Assembly (NCBI GenBank): GCA_037074765.1
Contig: JBAMDO010000445.1
Span: forward strand, 1-19,876
Direction of reading: 5' to 3'
DNA from: Mansonella perstans
Taxonomy: Eukaryota > Nematoda > Chromadorea > Rhabditida > Onchocercidae
Length of the DNA: 19,876 nt
Shown: piece by piece, positions 11,053 to 19,125 of the stretch
How positions within the stretch are numbered: the stretch's first letter is position 1
How the letters are laid out: every line of letters begins with the position of its first letter
Program-made: the position numbers and the translations under genes
Notes under the pieces: generated by a model
Seen by the model: only the letters and a program-made list of their open reading frames with translations
What the model was told of the DNA's origin: nothing
Database searches by the model: none

Positions 11053-12077
11053 ATGGCAAGCAGCATTGTAGCCAGTATTCAACCAGCAAAACCACATTAG
11101 TCCTTCTTCTTCAAGAAATAAATCCTCTTGAGTTTGAGTCTCCACACCCAAACGCATCAATAGAATGGGGAAATCTTTATATAACGAGAAAAAAAATACT
11201 GCAGATAAATTCAATAGAGTCCAATTATGTGTTAAGTCGTCCAAGATGCATACGACACATGGTGTCGCGAATTTCATAACGCGAAACTTTCAATAACTCA
11301 ATAAATTAAATTGAAATTAAATGTTAATAACATTGTAAGGTATTTAACTAAAGTCACATTTTTAGATTTATCTCCATGTTCTTTGTTGATATGTAAATTC
11401 ACATCCTTTTCATAGCAAAACTTAAGATATCTATCTACAACAAAGGTTTTGTATTGTACTTTCAAACTTCTCTCCTACAGTAAGTTAACAATGCAGCGGC
11501 TACGGCGCTATATTACCATATAAAGGATCATTGTCTTAATCAATTAATTCTCCCGCTTCATCCAGTGTAAACGTATGTATCTATCACGCTGCTTCTACCA
11601 TTGTAAAACATCTATTCTCAACCATAACCTAACTCCTTATCATTGTGACCTTACGACATTAAGGTTTAATCTCGCCTCTCCTACGACTATATATAGACAG
11701 TCGATCCACAAACTACATCTTTTGGTACATTGTACAATCTCATATTCAGTGATTCGTCAGTACGTTCAAATAAAGACTTATTATCCGAGCTCGAGGTATT
11801 TCCGCAAACGATCAATTCAACTCAATACAAAGCTCTCTGACAAACCCGCTGGAAAATTATTGGCAGATGTCGACCTCTCGCAAGAAATTTCACGACACAT
11901 GGCTCAAATATATTCAAACAATCACCGAATAAAAATGAGTGAAGAAGAAGAGAAAATTTACGGAGGCTGAACATGGATTATTCCGAACAATTATCAGTGA
12001 AACAATCCTCATTTTCTTCAACAAGTGCAGTATATTATCAACTTGTCACAAGCTTTACTTTCAAGCCCTGCCCTTCT
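11050..12077 (+). pseudogene. gag N-terminal remnant, split by a solo LTR
   Basis: The start MASSIVASIQP at 11053 resembles the gag start of the intact element (MSSNFIASIEP), but it stops after about 13 codons. Gag-like residues continue in other frames up to 11262 (EINPLEFESP, LYITRKKILQ). They are interrupted by a solo LTR at 11263-11897 and resume after it with AQIYSNNHRIKMSEEEEK, which matches the KKMEEEERYTK part of the intact gag. A further frame change gives EAEHGLFRTIISE before homology is lost near 12077. No DUF1759 core, knuckles or pol follow, so most of the element is deleted. The assignment rests on alignment by eye to the gag elsewhere in this window. Confidence 0.65.
11263..11897 (+). 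mobile_element. Solo LTR with 5-bp target duplication CATGG
   Basis: 635 bp, TGTCGCGAATTTC at the left and ATTTCACGACA at the right, flanked on both sides by CATGG (11258-11262 and 11898-11902). TATATATAG at 11688-11696 is a likely TATA box and AATAAA at 11769-11774 a likely poly(A) signal, in the right order for a + strand LTR. It is closely similar to the interrupted LTR at 13050-14646. A solo LTR arises when the two LTRs of one element recombine, so a complete element once sat here. Confidence 0.92.
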
Positions 12078-12797
12078 GAGAAAGTCTCTACGGAACATTT
12101 TTTCCGCAGTAGCCCTTAGTTCGCTCAGTGTTGTAAAATCTCCTCTGTTCTGATTTTTCCGAAGTAGATTGAGCTATCGCTTGAACTATCGCTGTCTTTT
12201 GGAAAATTTTTCACCATTTTTGCTCCCTTAATACTCAATTAGTTCAATTTTACAGTACCAAATATTTAATAAGTCTGAATCGTAAAGTTGGCAACAAACT
12301 TTTATAAAGTTTTATGTTATGTATATTATATCATACACTGTACAACCTTTCAATAATATCTTCTCTATTTATTTCGAGATTTTTAGCCTGTTTTAACATC
12401 TGTTTTCTTAAATTCATTCTTTTGAACACTGATTTTCTCTCAGTTATTAGTTTTCTTTTTCTGGTTAAGTATTTGATATTATACTTATTATAGCCTGCTA
12501 TGAAATATTATACAAACACATTTTTCTTGCTACAAAACCTACCCACAAACCTTTTCCAAAACGGCCTTTGGCCGACACTTTTAACGAAAAATTTACTGAC
12601 TGATTCATTATTTTATAGCTTGATCAATGGCCGTATTGTTTAAGTCTTTTGTAATAAGCGTTCCAGAATTAATATAAATTTATTCGAAAAAGGATAAGCC
12701 CAAATAGCAGCTCAAGCAGCTTCAGGTGTCAGCTAATTTGGATTACATCTAAGGGATCGGAATGACCAGAAAAGGCTACTTGATAACAAGAAAGGAG
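12078..12797. other. Spacer, 3' flank of the L9-like exon
   Basis: No gene recognised. It contains AT-rich sequence and a short perfect hairpin CGGCC-TTT-GGCCG near 12573. The part next to 12797 is probably 3' UTR and flank of the minus-strand exon at 12798-13049. Confidence 0.45.
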
Positions 12798-13049
12798 TTA
12801 CTTATCGTTTATATCTTCTTGCATGTAGTCCGACTCTCTTGTTGTTGTAATTTTTGGGCTTTGTAATTTTACCTGTCTTAATTCATGCGCATCTGTCTCT
12901 GATCTCACAACATGAACAGTGATTGGTATTACTACTTCACTGCGAAGTTCTATATCCACTTGATATTCATCTAAATTTCTTATTTTTACTCCATTAAAGA
13001 ATATTTTACGGTGATCAATTTCACATTCTTGCAAAAAAAATTTCTCGTT
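12798..13049 (-). CDS. C-terminal exon resembling mitochondrial ribosomal protein L9, 5' side cut by an LTR
   Basis: Open frame ending in TAA at 12798. The residues CEIDHRKIFFNGVKIRNL, DEYQVDIELRSEVVIPITV and HVV match the C-terminal domain pattern of bL9 (a short helix or strand, a G-x-H/D-E-x-x-V turn, then a strand with SEV and an I/V-rich end). A tail of about 36 residues after it fits a mitochondrial version that would help build the large mitoribosomal subunit. A possible acceptor TTTTTTTTGCAAG lies near 13030, so the exon may start around 13027 and the LTR at 13050 may sit in the preceding intron. Upstream exons are not in the window between here and 19876, as far as I can see. It could be a live gene with a transposon-filled intron or a truncated copy. 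Confidence 0.5.
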   Translation of the reverse strand, partial: NEKFFLQECEIDHRKIFFNGVKIRNLDEYQVDIELRSEVVIPITVHVVRSETDAHELRQVKLQSPKITTTRESDYMQEDINDK

Positions 13050-13206
13050 TGTCGCGAATTTCATAACGCGAAACTTCCAATAACTCAATAAATTAAATTG
13101 AAAATAAATGTTAATAACATTGTAAGGTATTTAACTAAAGTCACATTTTTAGATTTATCTCCATATTCTTTGTTGATATGTAAATTCACATCCTTTTTAC
13201 AGCAAT

Positions 13207-14137
13207 TGTCGCGAAATTCATAACGCGAAAATTCCAATAGGCTTAAATCTGATTGCATTAATGTCTTTTATGAGTTATCTAACATCTCTTATCTCTTTGT
13301 TGTAGTCTGACCTAACATCCAACTACAAGCTGTCAAACTCTTTCCTACCATAAACTAACAAAGAGGCAGCTGCAACTATTATCTTATTAAACAAAGCCAT
13401 TCTGTAACCTTGCCGAATTCCTTTGTTTGATGATAATGCTTACATGCAATATACAAGCAACATAAATGCTTTAATCATGTCCAGACTAATTGGCATGAAT
13501 CCAAGCTTCTTCCATCAAATATCACTCATTTACTATCATCGTGATCTTTAACCATTATAATCTCCACCTCTTCTTCTCCCCATATATAAACTGTCAAATC
13601 TTCAACAAGCATCACTTAATGCGCTCAATAGTTCCAGACTGGTTGGTATCTATCCAGTTCCTCCCTTTTTATTATATCACTTTTTATTATACGATTTACT
13701 TCGCGTTTCGTGTATTACTTCGCGTTTTCATATATTATCATTATAAATCAGTGTTTGTTAATGTTATTAATAAACGGTTTAATTACCCAAGTTTGAGATG
13801 CGAACACAATTCAACTCAACGCAACTCAACACAACGGTTTAATTATCCGAGTTTGAGGTGCGAACACAATTCAACTCAACGCAACTCAACACAAAGGTTT
13901 AATTATCCAAGTTTGAGGTGTGATCACCATCCAACTCAAATTCCCACAATTCACTCAATTCGATTCAACGTAGATAACTCAACAAGACGTTTAAATAACC
14001 AAGTTTGAGGTTTATCACAAATCAAATCACCATTCTCCACCGCACATACACAAATAAGTGTACCATCAACACAATTCCTAAACAAACTTTAGGAAATAAA
14101 TTCCACAAGTTGAACACTCATAAAAACTTCCACGATA
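13207..14137 (+). mobile_element. LTR nested inside an LTR, target duplication GCAAT
   Basis: 931 bp, TGTCGCGAAATTCATAACG at the left and a decayed end CCACGATA at the right, flanked by GCAAT at 13202-13206 and 14138-14142. Its first 50 bases match the start of the LTRs of the 14885-18699 element, so it is the same broad family in the opposite orientation. A TATATAAAC box lies near 13582 and AATAAA near 13770. It is about 300 bp longer than its relatives, largely because of a 60-bp tandem amplification after the poly(A) signal. Confidence 0.88.
13776..14010 (+). repeat. 60-bp tandem repeat in the U5 part of the nested LTR
   Basis: Copies start at 13776, 13836 and 13896, exactly 60 bp apart, each opening with GGTTTAATTA, then CCAAGTTTGAG, then runs of AACTCAAC. 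A decayed fourth copy (GTTTAAATAACCAAGTTTGA) begins near 13988. The same motif follows the AATAAA signal of the other LTRs here, usually twice. Confidence 0.9.
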
Positions 14138-14646
14138 GCAATTGCTTAAGATATCTATCTACAACAAAGGTTTTGTATTGTACTTTCAAACTTCTCTCCT
14201 ACAGTAAATTAACAATGCAGCGGTTACGGCGCTATACTGCCATATAAAGGGTCATTGTGTTAATCAATTAATTCTCCTGCTTCACGCAGTGTAAACGTAT
14301 GTATCTATCACGCTGCTCCTGCTGTTGTAAATCATCTATTCTCAACTTGTAAATTACCTGTTCTCAACCATAATTAACCTGACTTCCTATCATTGTGACC
14401 TTATGACCTTTGTATTAAGCTTTAATCCCGCCTCTCCTACGATTATATATAGACAGTCGATCCACAAACTACATCCTTTTCGTACAATCTCATACTCAGT
14501 GATCCGTCAATACGTTCAAATAAAGGCTTATTATCCGAGCTCGAGGTATTTCCGCAAACGATCAATTCAACTCAATACAAAGCTCCCTGACAACCCGCTG
14601 GAAAACTATTGGCAGACGTCAACCTCTCACAAGAAATTTCACGACA

Positions 14647-14884
14647 AAGAAAAATATGGCGACCCTTCGACAGTATTGACACCACTGTATAATGAATTCT
14701 AGTCCATCAAAAGAAATGAAAAGGATTGGATTACAACCGTCGAGAACATCGAACGAGTCTTATGCCAACTGGAAGCTTCAGGAGAAAACCTGGAGCATTC
14801 AAGCATTGAAACTACAATAGAAAGCAAGCTGCCATTTTGGATTCTGAAGAAAGTATAAATTCAGAAAACAGAAGACATGCCTTG
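14647..14884 (+). pseudogene. gag remnant, left half, cut by the 14885-18699 insertion
   Basis: Directly after the LTR end at 14646, with no PBS or gag start, reading begins in the middle of gag: KEKYGDPSTV and LYNEF, a stop, then (about 14722 on) WITTVENIERV, LEASGENLEHSS and KLPFWILKKV. These match the end of the DUF1759-like core of the intact gag (ETIEAMERVFRQLEALGENL). It is closest to the gag at 890-2195, which shares GENLEHSSIE. A deletion joined LTR to mid-gag. A stop follows KKV. The remnant continues at 18700. Confidence 0.8.
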
Positions 14885-15513
14885 TGTCGGGAAAGTTTTT
14901 GTAACGTGGCACAGTCGAATCACAAACTTGGGTAGTTAAACTGTTGTGTTGAGTTGCGTTGTGTTGACACCTCAAACTTGGGTAATTAAACCTTTTATTA
15001 GAATAATTGGATAACGCGAGAATTAAGTAACAATTATATACAACGCGCATTTAATAACATTAACATATAATAAAGCGGAAATGATGAGCAGGATAGAACC
15101 AGTAGCCGTGGATGTGAACAAATCCCAAAAATGGTCCTTTTGGGATGATTGAGAGTTTATATACTGAGTATTGTAGGCGGAGAAAACTTGTATTAGTGAG
15201 TTGAGTTATAAGAAATTAAAGATCATAAAAAAGCAAATCCTTTGTACAGATAAGCTTGGTTGAGAAGGTACAATACATTGCATGTAAGCATAAGCATGAA
15301 ACAAAGGATTTCGGCGCAGTTACAGAATGGGTTTGGTTAGTAAGATGTTAATTGCAGCTGCCTCTTTGTTAGGTTATGGTAGGAAAGATTTTGACAGCTT
15401 ATAATTGTAACAAAGAGATCAAACATTACAAATTACTTAGGTGGCTCATAAAAGCCGTTAATAGAATCAGATTTAAACCCTATTGGGAATTTCGCGTTAT
15501 GAATTTCGCGACA
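14885..15513 (-). repeat. 3' LTR of the 14885-18699 element
   Basis: 629 bp, TGTCG and CGACA ends. On the minus strand TATATAAAC (15163-15155) is a likely TATA box and AATAAA (14999-14994) a likely poly(A) signal. Two copies of the GTTTAATTACCCAAGTTTG motif follow the poly(A) signal, spaced 50 bp (near 14973 and 14923). Confidence 0.93.
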
Positions 15514-15612
15514 CTCCCAAAGGGAGGAGAGAGAAGAAGCTAGAGTGGGATATTGAGGGTAGTTACGGTTATAATTCCTTTATCGCTCCTTGTTGTTGTT
15601 GTTGTTGATCTT
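15514..15612 (-). other. Remnant between the ORF and the 3' LTR, with reversed purine tract
   Basis: About 100 bp left after the internal deletion. It holds a (CAA)n run near 15590-15608 and a perfect hairpin CTCCC-TTT-GGGAG touching the LTR (15526-15514). The purine-rich run that should sit on the coding strand next to the 3' LTR is instead on the + strand (15521-15540), leaving only GGGAG on the coding strand. Confidence 0.6.
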
Positions 15613-18042
15613 TTAACACATCCCATTGTTTGATACGGCTGTTGCTTGTATTGCGCAATTTCGTGTGGCTTCTTGTTCGTCGCGCAATAGGTTCCTGGTC
15701 TTCGCTTTCTTGTAGCCCTCATTATTCTGAGGTACTTCTTCAATTATCCCAGTTTGTAATTGATCTTTGATTGTCTTGTCGTATAAATGAAGTGATTGGA
15801 GTTGTAGACGTTTAACTAGATATTTCAAACGTCCATGGCATAATCCATAATTATTGCTTAGTCTTTGTGTGGAGCTTTTCCACGGCCAACGTACTTTATA
15901 TCTTCCATCCATCATAACGATGGTTTGTTCAAAATGTTTTATAGCTTGATGATCATCATCTACTGTGGGGGATTCTTGAATGCCGATCATTTCTAATTTC
16001 CAGAATTGGTCGACGTCCGGACCGGTAACGTTAGCCATACATACTGGTTCGGCTTTCTCTGAATCAAGAATTGGAATCCCATTTATGTGTCCACTTCCTG
16101 CTAACATAGGTCCAAGCTTGGTGTGGAGTAAGGAAAATCCGGATTTCAATTTTTGCGCTTTTCCTATTTGGATAAATTTGAAGAAGTAGTCCGTCCCAAT
16201 CAGTATATCTGGTTGTTTCCAATAACTTTTAGGGCCTTCTAATTGGTCCTGGTCGATTATCGAGGTTAAATCCTGATCCTTTAAATTGACTACTTGTAAT
16301 TTATTTGTCAAGTAATCGATCGTGTTAGCCTCAAACCAGATAACTTTATCCGGTCCTATTTTTGCTTCAATTTTTACTTTGGTTGAGGGATGTCGCATTG
16401 GCTTCTTATTGCCAAATGAAGCAATCCGTATTTCACCTTCTTCTTTTCCTTGAAGATTAAGGCGCCTTGCTAGATCCTTAGTTATAAAGGATAATTGTGA
16501 GCCGCTATCAAACAATGCTAGGGCCCTTTCTTGGCTTTTTGGGTTTCTTGGATTACCCACTGTGATTTCTTTGCACAGGAGCAAAACTTCTTTGGCTCCT
16601 TGATTTGACCCTCGTATCGTTGAATTGGTCGAGGTTGGAGAAGTCGGAGTCTGATCGACTGGCCCAACATTTTGTACGCCATAATTGATATGACACAATG
16701 CACTATGGTGTGGATCTTTGCAGTAGAAACATTTTTGTTTGCTCCTACTGCAATCCTTTGCCTCATGTCCTTTGTTAAGGCAATTGAGGCATGCTTTGAT
16801 TACCCCCAGTCGTTCCAATCGTTGTTTGAGGGTGGGATACTCCTGGCATTCGGTATCCCAATGTTTCTTATTACAAAAGGCACAAGGTTTCCGTGGTTTT
16901 CTCGCTGTAACCTCTCTTGACTCGTTGACCGCTGTATGACCCTTTGAATTAGATTGCTCGTTTGCAGCAAGGGCAGATGTTTCTCCTCTGGTATTACGTG
17001 GAAACTTATGAGGCTTATAATCTTTTGAATCCTTTGCCTTTCCACTACTATAGAAGTGACTTTTGGCCATTTCCTCTTTTCTATCAATCATTTTCCATAA
17101 GAATGATCGGAGTTTAGCAACCGACCATACTTGCTCTTTCTCCTTTTGTTCATACACCTTCTCTAGAGCCCAATTCGGCAGACTTGCTTCGATGATGTAT
17201 TCAAAGATAGTTTGTTCCAGATTCTCCCCTAGGGCTTCCAACTGTCGGAATACTCTTTCCATCGCTTCGATTGTTTCTTTCCAATCTCTTTCGCTCCCCT
17301 TAATGGAATCCACCAATTCCTTGAAGAGGGACTTCTTGATGGTAGACGTTTTTCCAAATTTATTGATAAGAATCTCTTTTATTGGTTCATAATTTTCGGG
17401 AGCGATGTCGTAGCCTCTGACAGCTAGCAAAGCTTCCCCTTGGAGACAAGAGAGTAAATAATTTAACTTTTGGATGGCTGGAATCGGGTGCTTGTCGACT
17501 GCGGCCTCAAAGCCACTCCAAAATTGTCTCCATACCCTAGGGTCACCACTGAATGTTGGCAGGGGTAATTTAGGCAGGGTAACTGTTGATTCAACTTGTC
17601 GTGGCGCTTGTTGTTGGAATTCTTGTGGGACTGGTGATTCTATTTTAACCCTACCTAGTCCCTGCAATGTTTCTTCAATCTCCTGTAAAGGTATTTTACA
17701 AAGCACATGCAATCTCCTAGCGCTAGTTAACAAAGTAAAAATACCCTTTTCGTTGATGACCTTCGTATATCTTTCTTCCTCTTCCATCTTCTTCAGCGGC
17801 GACGAAACTGTCTGGATAAATTCCATCCATTTTTCATTGGTCGATTCGATCATGCCAATGTATAACTCGAGGAGTTTGCTATTTTGGTTGAGGGTTCTTC
17901 TTCTCGCCTCGCATTGTGTGGAGAGCTCGTTGTTTGGTAGCTGCTTGTTGAGAGGCGTTAAGTCCAATCCCTTGGTTTCCTCGATCAGTTGTCCCAACTC
18001 CTGTAGTACCGGTTCTATGCTGGCAATAAAGTTGCTCGACAT
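15613..18042 (-). CDS. BEL/Pao gag-protease polyprotein, truncated at the start of reverse transcriptase
   Basis: 809 codons, uninterrupted. The ATG at 18042 follows the PBS directly and is the first in frame. Residues 1-130 are a helical N-terminus. Residues 155-315 are a DUF1759-like gag core (LPLPTFSGDPRVWRQF, YDIAPENYEP). Three zinc knuckles follow: C387/C390/H394/C399, C418/C421/H426/C431 and C438/C441/H445/C450. Residues 500-640 form a DUF1758-type aspartic protease with catalytic D512 in FDSGSQLSFI. Residues 680-775 are the linker that normally leads into reverse transcriptase (FWKLEMIGI, YKVRWPWK, TGIIEEVP). The YVDD-containing RT, RNase H and integrase are absent, and the last 35 or so residues look like read-through past a deletion. 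It would supply the particle shell, nucleic-acid binding and polyprotein processing, but not copying or insertion. The full-length frame argues for recent activity. Confidence 0.92.
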   Translation of the reverse strand: MSSNFIASIEPVLQELGQLIEETKGLDLTPLNKQLPNNELSTQCEARRRTLNQNSKLLELYIGMIESTNEKWMEFIQTVSSPLKKMEEEERYTKVINEKGIFTLLTSARRLHVLCKIPLQEIEETLQGLGRVKIESPVPQEFQQQAPRQVESTVTLPKLPLPTFSGDPRVWRQFWSGFEAAVDKHPIPAIQKLNYLLSCLQGEALLAVRGYDIAPENYEPIKEILINKFGKTSTIKKSLFKELVDSIKGSERDWKETIEAMERVFRQLEALGENLEQTIFEYIIEASLPNWALEKVYEQKEKEQVWSVAKLRSFLWKMIDRKEEMAKSHFYSSGKAKDSKDYKPHKFPRNTRGETSALAANEQSNSKGHTAVNESREVTARKPRKPCAFCNKKHWDTECQEYPTLKQRLERLGVIKACLNCLNKGHEAKDCSRSKQKCFYCKDPHHSALCHINYGVQNVGPVDQTPTSPTSTNSTIRGSNQGAKEVLLLCKEITVGNPRNPKSQERALALFDSGSQLSFITKDLARRLNLQGKEEGEIRIASFGNKKPMRHPSTKVKIEAKIGPDKVIWFEANTIDYLTNKLQVVNLKDQDLTSIIDQDQLEGPKSYWKQPDILIGTDYFFKFIQIGKAQKLKSGFSLLHTKLGPMLAGSGHINGIPILDSEKAEPVCMANVTGPDVDQFWKLEMIGIQESPTVDDDHQAIKHFEQTIVMMDGRYKVRWPWKSSTQRLSNNYGLCHGRLKYLVKRLQLQSLHLYDKTIKDQLQTGIIEEVPQNNEGYKKAKTRNLLRDEQEATRNCAIQATAVSNNGMC

Positions 18043-18045
18043 GGT

Positions 18046-18063
18046 TCCCGGCTCGTGGCACCA
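18046..18063 (-). other. Primer-binding site of the 14885-18699 element
   Basis: Minus strand TGGTGCCACGAGCCGGGA, eight bases inside the 5' LTR and ending three bases before the gag ATG. It should pair with the 3' end of a tRNA that ends TCCCGGCTCGTGGCACCA. I did not identify the tRNA. Confidence 0.75.
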
Positions 18064-18071
18064 AAAAATAT

Positions 18072-18699
18072 TGTCGGGAAATTTTTGTAACGTGGCACAG
18101 TCGAATCACAAACTTGGGTAGTTAAACTGTTGTGTTGAGTTGCGTTGTGTTGACACCTCAAACTTGGGTAATTAAACCTTTTATTAGAATAATTGGATAA
18201 CGCGAGAATTAAGTAACAATTATATACAACGCGCATTTAATAACATTAACATATAATAAAGCGGAAATGATGAGCAGGATAGAACCAGTAGCCGTGGATG
18301 TGAACAAATCCCAAAAATGGTCTTTTTGGGATGATTGAGAGTTTATATACTGAGTATTGTAGGCGGAGAAAACTTGTATTAGTGAGTTGAGTTATAAGAA
18401 ATTAAAGATCATAAAAAAGCAAATCCTTTGTACAGATAAGCTTGGTTGAGAAGGTACAATACATTGCATGTAAGCATAAGCATGAAACAAAGGATTTCGG
18501 CGCAGTTACAGAATGGGTTTGGTTAGTAAGATGTTAATTGCAGCTGCCCCTTTGTTAGGTTATGGTAGGAAAGATTTTGACAGCTTATAATTGTAACAAA
18601 GAGATCAAACATTACAAATTACTTAGGTGGCTCATAAAAGCCGTTAATAGAATCAGATTTAAACCCTATTGGGAATTTCGCGTTATGAATTTCGCGACA
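18072..18699 (-). repeat. 5' LTR of the 14885-18699 element
   Basis: 628 bp, nearly identical to 14885-15513. The open frame seen on the + strand at 18562-18849 starts in this LTR and runs into the host gag remnant by chance. Confidence 0.93.
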
Positions 18700-18847
18700 C
18701 CTTGGTCAATTTCAAAATTAAGAAATTTTTTGTTAAAACCGGCTAAGGTGAAGCAACAAGTAAAAAATAGTCAAAGTTCATTCACCCGTGCTGAAAATAA
18801 ACTTACAATTATCAAATCTGAACAGAAGCGAAAATACGGCTTAGGAT
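18700..18847 (+). pseudogene. gag remnant, right half, after the insertion
   Basis: Continuation of the gag broken at 14884. After the duplicated CCTTG it reads WSISKLRNFLLK, which matches WSVAKLRSFLWK of the intact gag at the same distance after the KKV/EKV segment, so the insertion was clean. It stays open to EQKRKYGLG and stops at about 18847. No knuckles follow: the sequence turns into minus-strand pol. Confidence 0.8.
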
Positions 18848-19115
18848 GAACCTCACTTCGGGCACCAGCAAATTCTCCACTGATCTGATAAGAAGTTTTC
18901 CATTTGGCACTTCTAAGACAGCACTGCTAGCCTTCCCATCCTTACCTTCCTTTATTTCCTTGATTCTGGCTAGCTTCCACATACCCGTGGAACATCAGGT
19001 TCGTTGACTAGCACGATCTCTTACAGTTCTAACGTATCTCACTCATCGTATATGTCACGACCCAACTTCTTATCAAATTTGGAGGACTGGAATTCTTATC
19101 TTGGAATGCTTGAGA
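18848..19115 (-). pseudogene. BEL/Pao pol C-terminus (DUF5641-type), broken
   Basis: On the minus strand, EFQSSKFDKKLGRDIYDE is followed by stops, then EIVLVNEPDVPR, then a frame change near 18991, then MWKLARIKEIKEGKDGKA, SSAVLEVPNGKLL and SVENLLVPEV. The order (LVL/I-x-D/E, P-R-x-x-W-x-x-x-R-I, G-x-D-G, R-x-V-x-L-L-P-x-E) is that of the end of BEL/Pao polyproteins after the integrase. It has at least two stops and one frameshift. It lies opposite in strand to the gag remnant it touches. Confidence 0.8.
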
Positions 19116-19125
19116 TCACTCCAGG

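Larger units (their letters stand above)
13050..14646 (+). repeat. LTR of a plus-strand element, interrupted by another LTR
   Basis: Starts TGTCGCGAATTTC and ends ATTTCACGACA, and matches the solo LTR at 11263-11897 along its length. The match breaks at 13206 and resumes at 14143, where an unrelated-family LTR with its own target duplication is inserted. Without the insert it is about 660 bp. TATATATAG at 14444-14452 and AATAAA at 14519-14524 correspond to the signals in the solo LTR. The left flank (TCGTT) and right flank (AAGAA) do not match. That fits an LTR followed by its own deleted internal region rather than a solo LTR. Confidence 0.88.
14885..18699 (-). mobile_element. BEL/Pao element with both LTRs, gag-protease only, target duplication CCTTG
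   Basis: Complete insertion of 3815 bp on the minus strand. LTRs are 18072-18699 (5') and 14885-15513 (3'), PBS is 18046-18063, there is one long ORF at 18042-15613, and a 100-bp remnant precedes the 3' LTR. CCTTG is duplicated at 14880-14884 and 18700-18704, and the gag remnant of the host element can be followed on both sides. Reverse transcriptase, RNase H and integrase are missing, so movement would need enzymes from a relative. The LTRs differ at about three positions (one indel near 14894, substitutions near 15137 and 15362), which means a recent insertion. Confidence 0.95.

Noticed and set aside
11575..11970. 131-codon + strand frame
   Set aside because: Most of it lies in the solo LTR and only the end is gag remnant, so the fusion is accidental. 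The similar frame at 14403-14702 has the same origin.
13541..14008. 155-codon + strand frame with internal repeats (RFNYPSLRCEHNSTQ)
   Set aside because: It is a translation of the 60-bp tandem repeat in the LTR; 60 is a multiple of three, so the frame stays open.
17474..18121. Long open frame (215 codons) on the + strand opposite gag
   Set aside because: It is the antisense shadow of the intact gag frame, which has recognisable domains.
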